DNA of 64,000 nucleotides from Zoogloeaceae bacterium. GTDB taxonomy: Bacteria; Pseudomonadota; Gammaproteobacteria; Burkholderiales; Rhodocyclaceae. The position numbers were made by a program, and so were the translations under genes. Under the pieces are notes generated by a model that was given only the letters and a program-made list of their open reading frames with translations, made no database searches and was not told the DNA's origin. The DNA is taken from positions 868,001-932,000 of the forward strand of contig JACKMA010000001.1 of the NCBI GenBank assembly GCA_024235635.1. Direction: 5' to 3'. This document shows, piece after piece, positions 57,275 through 64,000 of the stretch. Position 1 is the first letter of the stretch. Every line of letters begins with the position of its first letter.

Positions 57275-57302
57275 TTGTCAATCGACGGAAGGTGTATACA
57301 AT
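57275..57302 (+). promoter_or_regulatory. Sigma-70-type promoter of helicase gene
   Basis: TTGTCA and TACAAT are separated by 16 bases on the plus strand, about 100 bases upstream of the helicase ATG. Confidence 0.55.
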
Positions 57303-57402
57303 TACAGTTCATGATATGCACTTTCCGTCCGACATTGCCGGCAATGGCTGCGACCATCGCGATCGCGACCCGACGTCCGCCAGCCGCGGCCCGGGCAATG
57401 TC

Positions 57403-59487
57403 ATGAGCGAGGCCAGCCTGACCGACGGTTCGCCCGCTGCCGACTGGCTGTCGGCGCTCAATCCTGCGCAGCGCGAGGCTGCGACCCACGGCGCGGGCGA
57501 CACGCGCCATCGTCCCCTGCTGATCATCGCCGGTGCGGGCACCGGCAAGACCAAGACCCTGGCCCATCGGGTTGCGGTCCTGCTCGATCGCGGCGTTGCG
57601 CCGGATTCGCTGATGCTTCTGACCTTCTCGCGCCGCGCGGCCGACGAGATGAAGCGCCGCGTCGGTCGCCTGCTGGCAAATCGTCCCGGCGCGGAGCGGG
57701 CGACTGCCGCGCTGCCTTGGTCGGGCACCTTTCACGGCGTCGGCGCGCAGTTGCTGCGCGAGTACGCCGGTTGCATCGGCATCGATCCGGCATTCACGAT
57801 CCACGACCGCGAGGATTCCGCCGATCTGATCAATCTCGTCCGTCACGAGCAGGGCCTGTCCGCGCGCCAGCGACGCTTCCCCCAGAAGGCCACCTGTCTG
57901 GCGATCTATTCCTCTGTCGTCAATACCGGCCGGGCGCTCGCCGATGTTCTGCAGCAGAGCTTCCCGTGGTGCCGCGAGTGGGAGGCCGAGCTACGGCAGC
58001 TGTTCCTCGCCTATGTCGAAGCGAAACAGGGCCAGCAGGTACTCGACTACGACGATCTGCTGCTCTACTGGGCGCGCATGCTCGACGCGCCTGCGCTGGC
58101 TGCCGAATTCGGCGAACGCTTCAGCCATGTGCTGGTCGACGAATATCAGGACACCAACCGCTTGCAGGCCGACATCCTGCTCGCGCTGCGACCCGACGGC
58201 AGCGGGCTCACCGTGGTCGGCGACGATGCCCAGTCGATCTACGCGTTTCGCGGCGCGACGGTCCGCAATATCCTCGACTTCGCCAGCCGCTTCGAGCCGC
58301 AGGCCGAACGGATCGCGCTCGAACGCAACTATCGGAGCACGGCGCCGATCCTGTCCGCTGCCAATGCGGTGATCGCATTGTCCGGCGAGGCATTCGAGAA
58401 ATCCTTATGGACCGAGCGCGAGGGCGGCCGGCTGCCGGCCCTGATCTCGGTGCGCGACGAGGCCGATCAGGCCGGCTGTATCGTCGAGCAGATACTCGTC
58501 CGCCGCGAAGCCGGCATGCGACTGAAGGATCAGGCCGTACTGTTCCGGGCCTCCCACCACAGTGCGCGGCTGGAAATCGAACTGGGTCGCCACAACATCC
58601 CCTTCGTCAAGTACGGCGGCCTGCGTTTCCTGGAGGCTGCCCACGTCAAGGATGTCCTGGCGGTCCTGCGCTGGGCTCAGAATCTGCGGGATCGGGTGGC
58701 GGGTTTCCGCGCGATCCAGCTGCTGGCCGGTATCGGCCCGCGCACCGCGGCGACCGTGCTCGACAATCTGGCATCGAGCCCGGCCGGACCGTGCCTGCTG
58801 CGGGAACAGCCGGTACCGGCACATACCGGTGACGCGTGGCACGGATTCGTCGAACTGGTCGATGCCTGCCGCGGTGAAGACACGCCATGGCCGGCGGCCT
58901 TCGATCGCCTCTGCGACTGGTATCTGCCGTTGCTGGAACGACTGTATCCGGAACCCATGATGCGCGAAGCCGACATCCGGCATCTCGCGGCTCTGGCGGC
59001 GACCTATCCGGACGGCCAGCGCTTTCTCACCGAACTGACGCTCGATCCGCCCGAGGCGACCAGTGCCGAGGCCGGGGCGGGGCCCATCGACGAGGATTTT
59101 CTGGTCCTGTCCACGATCCATTCGGCCAAGGGTCAGGAATGGCGCGCGGTGACCCTGCTGAACGCCGTCGATGGCTGCCTGCCGTCCGATCTGGCGACCG
59201 GCAGTGCCGCCGACATCGAGGAGGAGCGCCGGCTGCTCTACGTTGCGATGACGCGGGCACGCGACGAACTCGACCTGATGCTGCCGCAACGCTTCTATGT
59301 CACCCATCAGGCCACCCACGGCGACCGCCATGTCTATGCGGGCCGCACCCGCTTCATCCCCAACCGCCTGCTGCGGCATTTCGAACAGCGCAGCTGGCCG
59401 CCCCTCGAGCAGTCTGTCCGAAGCCATGCCGATCCGCGCAAGATTGCCCTCGACCTCGCCGCAGGCATGCGCGACATGTGGCGTTGA
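57403..59487 (+). CDS. UvrD/Rep-family superfamily I DNA helicase
   Basis: A 694-residue 3'-5' helicase. Motif I is IIAGAGTGKTKTL, Ia LTFSRRAADEMKRR, II VLVDEYQDTN, III VVGDDAQSIYAFRGA, IV ALERNYRS, V STIHSAKGQEW, VI RLLYVAMTRARDEL. It is of Rep/UvrD type but somewhat short between motifs IV and V. The ATG at 57403 is chosen; the same frame is open upstream through the promoter region. Confidence 0.93.
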   Translation: MSEASLTDGSPAADWLSALNPAQREAATHGAGDTRHRPLLIIAGAGTGKTKTLAHRVAVLLDRGVAPDSLMLLTFSRRAADEMKRRVGRLLANRPGAERATAALPWSGTFHGVGAQLLREYAGCIGIDPAFTIHDREDSADLINLVRHEQGLSARQRRFPQKATCLAIYSSVVNTGRALADVLQQSFPWCREWEAELRQLFLAYVEAKQGQQVLDYDDLLLYWARMLDAPALAAEFGERFSHVLVDEYQDTNRLQADILLALRPDGSGLTVVGDDAQSIYAFRGATVRNILDFASRFEPQAERIALERNYRSTAPILSAANAVIALSGEAFEKSLWTEREGGRLPALISVRDEADQAGCIVEQILVRREAGMRLKDQAVLFRASHHSARLEIELGRHNIPFVKYGGLRFLEAAHVKDVLAVLRWAQNLRDRVAGFRAIQLLAGIGPRTAATVLDNLASSPAGPCLLREQPVPAHTGDAWHGFVELVDACRGEDTPWPAAFDRLCDWYLPLLERLYPEPMMREADIRHLAALAATYPDGQRFLTELTLDPPEATSAEAGAGPIDEDFLVLSTIHSAKGQEWRAVTLLNAVDGCLPSDLATGSAADIEEERRLLYVAMTRARDELDLMLPQRFYVTHQATHGDRHVYAGRTRFIPNRLLRHFEQRSWPPLEQSVRSHADPRKIALDLAAGMRDMWR

Positions 59488-59573
59488 CGCGATCGATCCG
59501 CTCGCTTGGCGCGGCGCAGGATCGTAAGAAACGGTTTCCTATGACATCGACAACACGCTATGCTGGAAGCGTC

Positions 59574-59590
59574 ATATTCCTTAAGAATAT
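59574..59590. promoter_or_regulatory. A/T-rich perfect inverted repeat
   Basis: ATATTC-CTTAA-GAATAT is a perfect 6-5-6 dyad, A/T-rich in a GC-rich genome, ending 2 bases before the ATG at 59593. It could be an operator or a translation-control hairpin for the small gene. Confidence 0.4.
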
Positions 59591-59592
59591 TC

Positions 59593-59820
59593 ATGGTTGC
59601 CTACCGACGCATACTGGCCGACGAGATTTCGGCCCGCGCGCCACTGCCTTTTGCGGTATTCGACCGACAGGGGCGGCAACTGTATCCAGCGGGTGTCGTG
59701 ATCGGCTCGATCGGCTACACCCAGTACCTGCTGGGCCGCGGACTGTATCGCTGCGAATCCCCGCCGCCGCCGCCGTTGGCGGCCAATGCGCCCGGTACGG
59801 AAGAGGGCCCGCGCGACTGA
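59593..59820 (+). CDS. Small orphan domain protein
   Basis: A 75-residue protein. The stretch LPFAVFDRQGRQLYPAGVVIGS followed by YLLGRGLYRCE resembles the short domain that precedes HD-GYP or PilZ regions in c-di-GMP signalling proteins, here with no partner domain. A Pro run follows. A start at 59560 would add 11 residues but would read through the A/T-rich dyad. Function unknown. Confidence 0.55.
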   Translation: MVAYRRILADEISARAPLPFAVFDRQGRQLYPAGVVIGSIGYTQYLLGRGLYRCESPPPPPLAANAPGTEEGPRD

Positions 59821-59911
59821 ATCGACAGGCGATCGCCCCGCGATTGCCGGCATCGGCACAACGTGCTCGAATTCCGCGATAATCGCCGCCACTCGGATAT
59901 TGGGCGGCACC

Positions 59912-61171
59912 ATGCGAAAAGTACCGGAACTGCTTGCGCCGGCCGGCACCTTGCAGATGCTGGACACGGCCCTGGCCTACGGCGCGACCGCAATCTACGC
60001 CGGTCAGCCACGTTATTCCCTGCGCGTCCGCAACAACGATTTCGGCCGGCTCGACATCCTCGCGGAGGGCATCCGGCGCACCCGTGCACTCGGTCGCCGC
60101 TTCTATCTGGTCTCCAACATCTATCCTCATGGCGCCAAGCTGAAGACCTACGTCGACGACATGGCGCCGGTGGTCGCGCTGGCACCAGACGCATTGATCA
60201 TGGCCGATCCGGGGCTGATCATGACGGTACGCGAAACCTGGCCACAGATGCCGATCCATCTGTCGGTGCAGGCCAATACCGTCAATGCCGCGGCGGTTCG
60301 GTTCTGGTTTCAGGCCGGCATTTCTCGGGTGATCCTGTCTCGCGAACTGTCCCTCGACGAGATCGCCGCGATCCGCGACGCCTGTCCGGACACCGAACTC
60401 GAGGTCTTTGTACACGGGGCCCTGTGCATCGCCTATTCCGGTCGCTGCCTGCTCTCCGGCTATTTCAACCACCGTGACGCCAACCAGGGCAGTTGCACCA
60501 ACTCGTGCCGCTGGGATTTCGGGGTCCACCAGGGCCGCGAGGACGCGAGCGGCGATGTCTTCCTGCTCGAGGAGCGGGAGAAGCGCCAGGGCAGCTTCAT
60601 GCCGATCGAGGAAGACGAACACGGCACCTACGTGCTGAACTCCAAGGACCTGAGGGCGATCGAGCACGTCCAGCGGCTGGTGGACATCGGCGTCGATTCG
60701 CTCAAGATCGAAGGGCGTACGAAGAGTGCCTACTATGCCGCCCGCACCTGCCAGGCCTACCGCCAGGCAATCGATGACGCGATCGCCGGGCGCAGCCTGG
60801 ATCCGCTGTTGCTCGGCCAGCTCGAAGGGCTCGCCAACCGCGGCTACACCGACGGTTTCTATCGTCGCCACACGCCGGCCGAGACGCAGAACTACCTGCG
60901 CGGGCATTCGGCGTCGGGCCGCAGCCTGTATGTCGGCGACGTCGTGCGCTACGACGCGGCCGGCTTCGCCGAGATCGAGGTCAAGAATCGATTCGCCGTC
61001 GGCGACCGGCTGGAGATCGTGCATCCCGGCGGCAATCGCGACCATCTGGTCGAGACCATGCTCGACCCTGCCGGGAGCCGCGTCGAATGCGCGGCCGGCA
61101 GTGGCCATCGTGTCCGACTGCCGCTACCACCGGCGCTCGAAGGCGCCTTTATCGCCCGATACCTGTCCTGA
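59912..61171 (+). CDS. trhP: TrhP/YegQ-type U32 family tRNA hydroxylation protein
   Basis: A 419-residue U32 protein very like E. coli YegQ/TrhP: PELLAPAGTLQMLDTALAYGA, YAGQPRYSLRVRNNDF, MPIHLSVQANTVN, ILSRELSLDEI, VFVHGALCIAYSGRCLLSGY, the Cys pair GSCTNSCRW and LKIEGRTKSAYYAARTCQAYR. The four Cys in the last group are iron-sulfur ligands in this family. TrhP makes 5-hydroxyuridine at tRNA position 34 from prephenate. The product is slightly shorter than the E. coli protein. Confidence 0.92.
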   Translation: MRKVPELLAPAGTLQMLDTALAYGATAIYAGQPRYSLRVRNNDFGRLDILAEGIRRTRALGRRFYLVSNIYPHGAKLKTYVDDMAPVVALAPDALIMADPGLIMTVRETWPQMPIHLSVQANTVNAAAVRFWFQAGISRVILSRELSLDEIAAIRDACPDTELEVFVHGALCIAYSGRCLLSGYFNHRDANQGSCTNSCRWDFGVHQGREDASGDVFLLEEREKRQGSFMPIEEDEHGTYVLNSKDLRAIEHVQRLVDIGVDSLKIEGRTKSAYYAARTCQAYRQAIDDAIAGRSLDPLLLGQLEGLANRGYTDGFYRRHTPAETQNYLRGHSASGRSLYVGDVVRYDAAGFAEIEVKNRFAVGDRLEIVHPGGNRDHLVETMLDPAGSRVECAAGSGHRVRLPLPPALEGAFIARYLS

Positions 61172-61228
61172 CGCGACCGACCGTGTCCAGCCGCCGATCG
61201 GAACCACAACGCGGTCGCCCCGGACATG

Positions 61229-61261
61229 AAAAAAGGGACTGGCGAATTCGCCAATCCCTTT
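61229..61261 (-). terminator. Rho-independent terminator after tRNA-Pro
   Basis: Minus strand: AAAGGGA...TCCCTTT enclosing the palindrome TGGCGAATTCGCCA gives a long hairpin, ending in a T-run (TTTTTT). It lies 16 bases after the tRNA 3' end; the A-run on the other side would also serve the plus strand. Confidence 0.88.
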
Positions 61262-61276
61262 GTTTCCCAGCATAAC

Positions 61277-61353
61277 TGGTCGGGGAAAGAGGATTCGAAC
61301 CTCCGGCCCCTGCGTCCCGAACGCAGTGCTCTACCAGGCTGAGCTATTCCCCG
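61277..61353 (-). tRNA. tRNA-Pro(CGG)
   Basis: A 77-base cloverleaf including encoded CCA. Acceptor arm CGGGGAA/TTCCCCG, D-arm AGCTC AGCCTGGTAG AGC, anticodon arm CTGCG-TTCGGGA-CGCAG with anticodon CGG, T-arm GGAGG-TTCGAAT-CCTCT (one mismatch pair). The anticodon reads CCG (Pro). Confidence 0.95.
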
Positions 61354-61380
61354 AATCTTGAATTTTGAGCCACTGGCCGC

Positions 61381-62349
61381 TTACCGGTCTCTCGCGACAG
61401 CAAAGTCCGATAAGTTTAGCAGAGACTCCTTAAAAATGGAAGGAGGAAGTGGCTCGATGGCGGCTTTCGCGAGGACCGCTTCGGCCGCTGCGAAACGACG
61501 GGTCTCCTCCAAAGCGCCGCAGTCCCGGATCGCCGTCAGCACCTCTGCGAACTCCTCGCGCCCGCCCCGCTCGATTGCCCGCCGCACCAGCGCCGACTGC
61601 TCGGCGGTTCCGTGGCGCATGGTGTGGATCAAGGGCAGGGTCGGCTTGCCTTCGGCCAGGTCATCGCCGAGATGCTTGCCGGTGTCGGCCTCGTCGGCGG
61701 AGTAATCGAGGACGTCGTCGATCAATTGGAACGCGGTCCCCAGATGCATGCCGTAGTCGGCCAGCCCACGCTCGACGGCGTCGTCGGCGCCGCCCAGGAT
61801 CGCGCCCAGCCGGCACGCCGCCTCGAACAGCTTGGCGGTCTTGTAGCGGATCACCCGGAGGTAGTCCTCGACCGTCACGTCCGCCTCGTGGCAATTCAGC
61901 AGCTGCAGGACCTCGCCTTCGGCGATGGTGTTGGTGGCGTCCGCCAGCACCTCCATCACGCGCATGCTGCCGACCGACACCATCATCTGAAAGGCACGGG
62001 AATACAGGAAGTCGCCGACCAGCACCGACGCCGCATTGCCGAACAGCGCATTCGCGGTCTGGTGACCGCGCCGCAGGTCGGACTCGTCGACGACGTCGTC
62101 GTGCAGCAAGGTCGCGGTGTGGATGAATTCGACCACCGCCGCAAGCTCGTGATGATGCCGGCCCGCGTAGCCCATGGCGCCCGCCGAGAACAGGACCAGA
62201 GCCGGCCGCAAGCGCTTGCCGCCGCTGTGGATGATGTATTCGGCAACCTGCCGGATCAATACGACATCGGAATGCAGGCGCTCGCGAATCACCGCGTCGA
62301 CGGCCTGCATGTCGGCATGGATGGGCAAGTAGAGCTGCTGTGGGGACAC
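61381..62349 (-). CDS. ispB: Octaprenyl diphosphate synthase (polyprenyl synthase)
   Basis: A 322-residue trans-prenyltransferase that makes the quinone side chain. GGKRLRPALVL, first Asp motif LLHDDVVDESDLRRG (DDxxD) and second LIDDVLDYSAD (DDxxD) are present. Length equals E. coli IspB. The GTG at 62349 gives the common head MSPQQLYLPIHADMQAVDAVI; it has a weak ribosome site. Confidence 0.94.
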   Translation of the reverse strand: MSPQQLYLPIHADMQAVDAVIRERLHSDVVLIRQVAEYIIHSGGKRLRPALVLFSAGAMGYAGRHHHELAAVVEFIHTATLLHDDVVDESDLRRGHQTANALFGNAASVLVGDFLYSRAFQMMVSVGSMRVMEVLADATNTIAEGEVLQLLNCHEADVTVEDYLRVIRYKTAKLFEAACRLGAILGGADDAVERGLADYGMHLGTAFQLIDDVLDYSADEADTGKHLGDDLAEGKPTLPLIHTMRHGTAEQSALVRRAIERGGREEFAEVLTAIRDCGALEETRRFAAAEAVLAKAAIEPLPPSIFKESLLNLSDFAVARDR

Positions 62350-62399
62350 GGGTGCGGCCGCGCGAAAAAACGGGATGGTAGGTTCGGCACCGAAGGCCG

Positions 62400-63164
62400 T
62401 CAAGGCGGCACGGCAATGGCTGTCGATTCGGCACCCGTCAGCAACTCCGGCCGATCGGTGAACAGCGCGTCCACCCCGCGCGCCAGCCATCGTGCCGCTC
62501 GGGCCGGATCGTTCTCGGTATAGGCGGCCAGCCGATAGCCGGCGTCGTGCACCAGTCTGACCAAATCCTCGTCGAGCGCTGCCACGTGGCAATGCAGCGC
62601 AATGCAGCCAAGGCGCGACAAGCGGCTTCGCCAGTCGTCCGGCACCGCCTCCACCAGCAGCGCGCGGGGCAGAAACTCCGCGACGTCGGCGGCAGCGGCC
62701 AGCGCGGCCTCCGAGAACGACGACAACAGCGGCGGCGCAGACGCGCCGAGCCAGCAGGACACGACCTGCGGCACGATGGTCTGGGCCGGGGCGCCACCTT
62801 CTTCCGCCTCGCACTTCAGTTCGACGTTGGCCGCCAATCCCAGCTCGCGGCACAGCGCCGCGACCTCGCCGAGTCGGGGGATGCGCTCGCCGGCGAAGGC
62901 CGGGTGGTGTCGCACGCCGGCATCGCAGGCCGCGAGTTGCGCAGCTGTCAGCGTGGCCACCGTACCTCGGCGGTCGGTGGTGCGGTCGACGAGCGCATCG
63001 TGGATCACCACCGCTTCGCCGTCGGCACTCGCCTGGACGTCGAATTCGACGCCGCGACACCCTAGGGCGGCAGCAACGCGCAGGCCGGCCAGCGTGTTCT
63101 CGGGCGCCAGTGCGCCACCGCAGCGATGGGCGACGACGCGGGGCAGCGGCCATCGATCGGTCAT
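62400..63164 (-). CDS. ugpQ: Glycerophosphodiester phosphodiesterase
   Basis: A 254-residue GDPD enzyme with the catalytic HRCGGALAPENT, EFDVQASADGEAVVIHDALVDRTT (split metal ligand Glu/Asp and His) and NVELKCE motifs. No signal peptide, so cytoplasmic UgpQ type. It hydrolyses glycerophosphodiesters to glycerol-3-phosphate. It is followed 50 bases later by ispB. Confidence 0.92.
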   Translation of the reverse strand: MTDRWPLPRVVAHRCGGALAPENTLAGLRVAAALGCRGVEFDVQASADGEAVVIHDALVDRTTDRRGTVATLTAAQLAACDAGVRHHPAFAGERIPRLGEVAALCRELGLAANVELKCEAEEGGAPAQTIVPQVVSCWLGASAPPLLSSFSEAALAAAADVAEFLPRALLVEAVPDDWRSRLSRLGCIALHCHVAALDEDLVRLVHDAGYRLAAYTENDPARAARWLARGVDALFTDRPELLTGAESTAIAVPP

Positions 63165-63316
63165 TGCGCGCGCTCCAGTTGAGATCGCGCGATCTTCGCA
63201 TGAGATCACGCAATGCGGGTGCGGACCGTTCACATCGGCCACGCGATTGCCGTCAAGATTCTGCCTGAAAGGACGTTACTGCCTCCAATGACCACACCAC
63301 GACAGGTACCGGTGCG

Positions 63317-63718
63317 ATGGGACGCAACCTAGCTTGCCTGATGATCATCCTCGGATTGTCCGCATGCGAGCAGATCGGCATCCCCGATCCGCAGAAGCAG
63401 GCGGAGGCCGAACAGGCCGAGGGACGCGCGATCGGAAGCGCCTGCCGCCATGCCGGCCGCGCGCTCGAGGATTGCTTCGCACTCAATCCCGACGCCCACA
63501 AGGCGGCCGTCTTCGAAGGCTGGCGCACGATGAACGACTACATGACCGAGAACAACATCGAGGCCGTCAAACCGACGATTCCCCCCAAGATGCCCGCCGA
63601 GGAAAAGCCGGCGGAGCCCGAAAAGCACGCCGAGGCGGACGCTCACGAAGAAGCGCCTCCGCCGGAGACGCCTCTGTCACGGCTGCGCAATCGCAATCGC
63701 CCGGGCGACGCACACTGA
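63317..63718 (+). CDS. Small lipoprotein, Glu/Pro-rich tail
   Basis: A 133-residue protein with signal peptide and lipobox GLSAC (Cys 17). The middle has two Cys (SACRHAGRALEDCF) in a short helical region; the tail is rich in Pro, Glu, Ala and Lys. No family recognised. Confidence 0.7.
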   Translation: MGRNLACLMIILGLSACEQIGIPDPQKQAEAEQAEGRAIGSACRHAGRALEDCFALNPDAHKAAVFEGWRTMNDYMTENNIEAVKPTIPPKMPAEEKPAEPEKHAEADAHEEAPPPETPLSRLRNRNRPGDAH

Positions 63719-63723
63719 TCGAA

Positions 63724-64000
63724 TCAGGCCAACGCCTGCCGGCCGGCTTCGCGTGCGCGCCACCAGCCAATGAACTCCGCGAGCGGCATCGCGCGCGCCT
63801 CGAGGTGCCCCTGAATCAGATCGCAGCCCGCCTCCGCCAGCAGGTGGCGCGCCTGTTCGTCCTCGACGCCTTCGGCGACCACCTGCAGCCCAAAGCCGTC
63901 CGCCAGCCGCATCACGGCTTCGACGATCGCCTGATCGGGCCGGGAGTGGGCGAGCTGGCGCACGAACATCTGGTCGATCTTCAATTCGGTCACCGGTAGA
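63724..64000 (-). CDS. EAL-domain protein, C-terminal part (5' end off window)
   Basis: The frame enters from the right edge. It holds the end of an EAL c-di-GMP phosphodiesterase domain: TELKIDQMFVRQL, AIVEAVMRLADGFGLQVVAEGVE and GCDLIQGHLEARAMPLAEF, which stands in for the usual QGYxxSRP ending. The upstream part, which would show activity, is outside. Confidence 0.85.
   Translation of the reverse strand, partial: LPVTELKIDQMFVRQLAHSRPDQAIVEAVMRLADGFGLQVVAEGVEDEQARHLLAEAGCDLIQGHLEARAMPLAEFIGWWRAREAGRQALA

Larger units (their letters stand above)
57041..57402. other. Regulatory region between gspE and uvrD-like genes
   Basis: A 362-base divergent region with a sigma-54 element for gspE, an A/T-rich tract (57164-57177) close to an IHF-like site, a G-tract dyad cluster and a sigma-70-type promoter for the helicase gene. 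No gene is seen inside it. Confidence 0.75.

Overview
The window is GC-rich, densely coded and free of insertion sequences, CRISPR arrays and rRNA. The gene content suggests a beta- or gammaproteobacterium: an octaprenyl diphosphate synthase of E. coli IspB length, TrhP/YegQ, PurT, tandem YceI proteins with a cytochrome b561, and a Tad locus of the CpaB-CpaC-small lipoprotein type. The ancestry is inferred from the look of the proteins, not from a search.

Region 1 (1-13.9 kb, minus strand) is a Tad/Flp pilus locus. In transcription order it holds a NarX-like sensor kinase, a NarL-type regulator and a receiver-only protein, then two Flp pilins, prepilin peptidase TadV, an AAA ATPase, CpaB, secretin CpaC, a small lipoprotein, TadG/E/F-like proteins, CpaE, CpaF and a TadB cut by the window edge. 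The first pilin has an intact body but no usable start codon.

Region 2 (14.1-30.3 kb) is mixed housekeeping and accessory: a CidA/CidB pair with a BT1-type transporter; cytochrome b561 with two YceI proteins; a four-gene glycolipid/polysaccharide operon; a DUF1028 hydrolase; PurT; membrane proteins; a hybrid-less histidine kinase; a DEDD exonuclease; and a hemerythrin-like gene behind an FNR/DNR-type box.

Region 3 (30.3-57.1 kb) is the most interesting part. An eight-gene minus-strand operon starts with a 2024-residue multicopper oxidase of the MnxG/MofA size class. It is followed by a YVTN beta-propeller protein, two SCO copper chaperones, a cytochrome c/ligand-binding fusion, a 13-cysteine copper storage protein, a DUF2946-like protein and an outer-membrane-type protein with a His-rich loop. 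Beside it lies a complete atypical type II secretion system (GspG and GspF on plus; GspE, PilM/N/O-like proteins, GspC-like, a cohesin-tailed GspD and three pseudopilins on minus). In its midst are a sensor kinase and an NtrC-family regulator. The oxidase operon, gspG and gspE each have a sigma-54 -24/-12 element. The two intergenic regions that carry them share an unusual G-tract dyad (TGGGGA-N3-TCCCC preceded by TGGGGAA). I infer one regulon: the kinase/regulator pair senses a signal, sigma-54 turns on the oxidase, its copper-loading genes and a dedicated secretion machine together. Precedents are the MnxS/MnxR control of Mn(II) oxidation in Pseudomonas putida and the Geobacter OxpG/OmpB secreted multicopper protein. 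The substrate (Mn(II) or other) cannot be read from sequence.

Region 4 (57.4-64 kb) is housekeeping: a UvrD/Rep helicase, a small orphan domain, TrhP, tRNA-Pro(CGG) with a strong terminator, IspB, a glycerophosphodiesterase, a small lipoprotein and the C-terminal end of an EAL protein.
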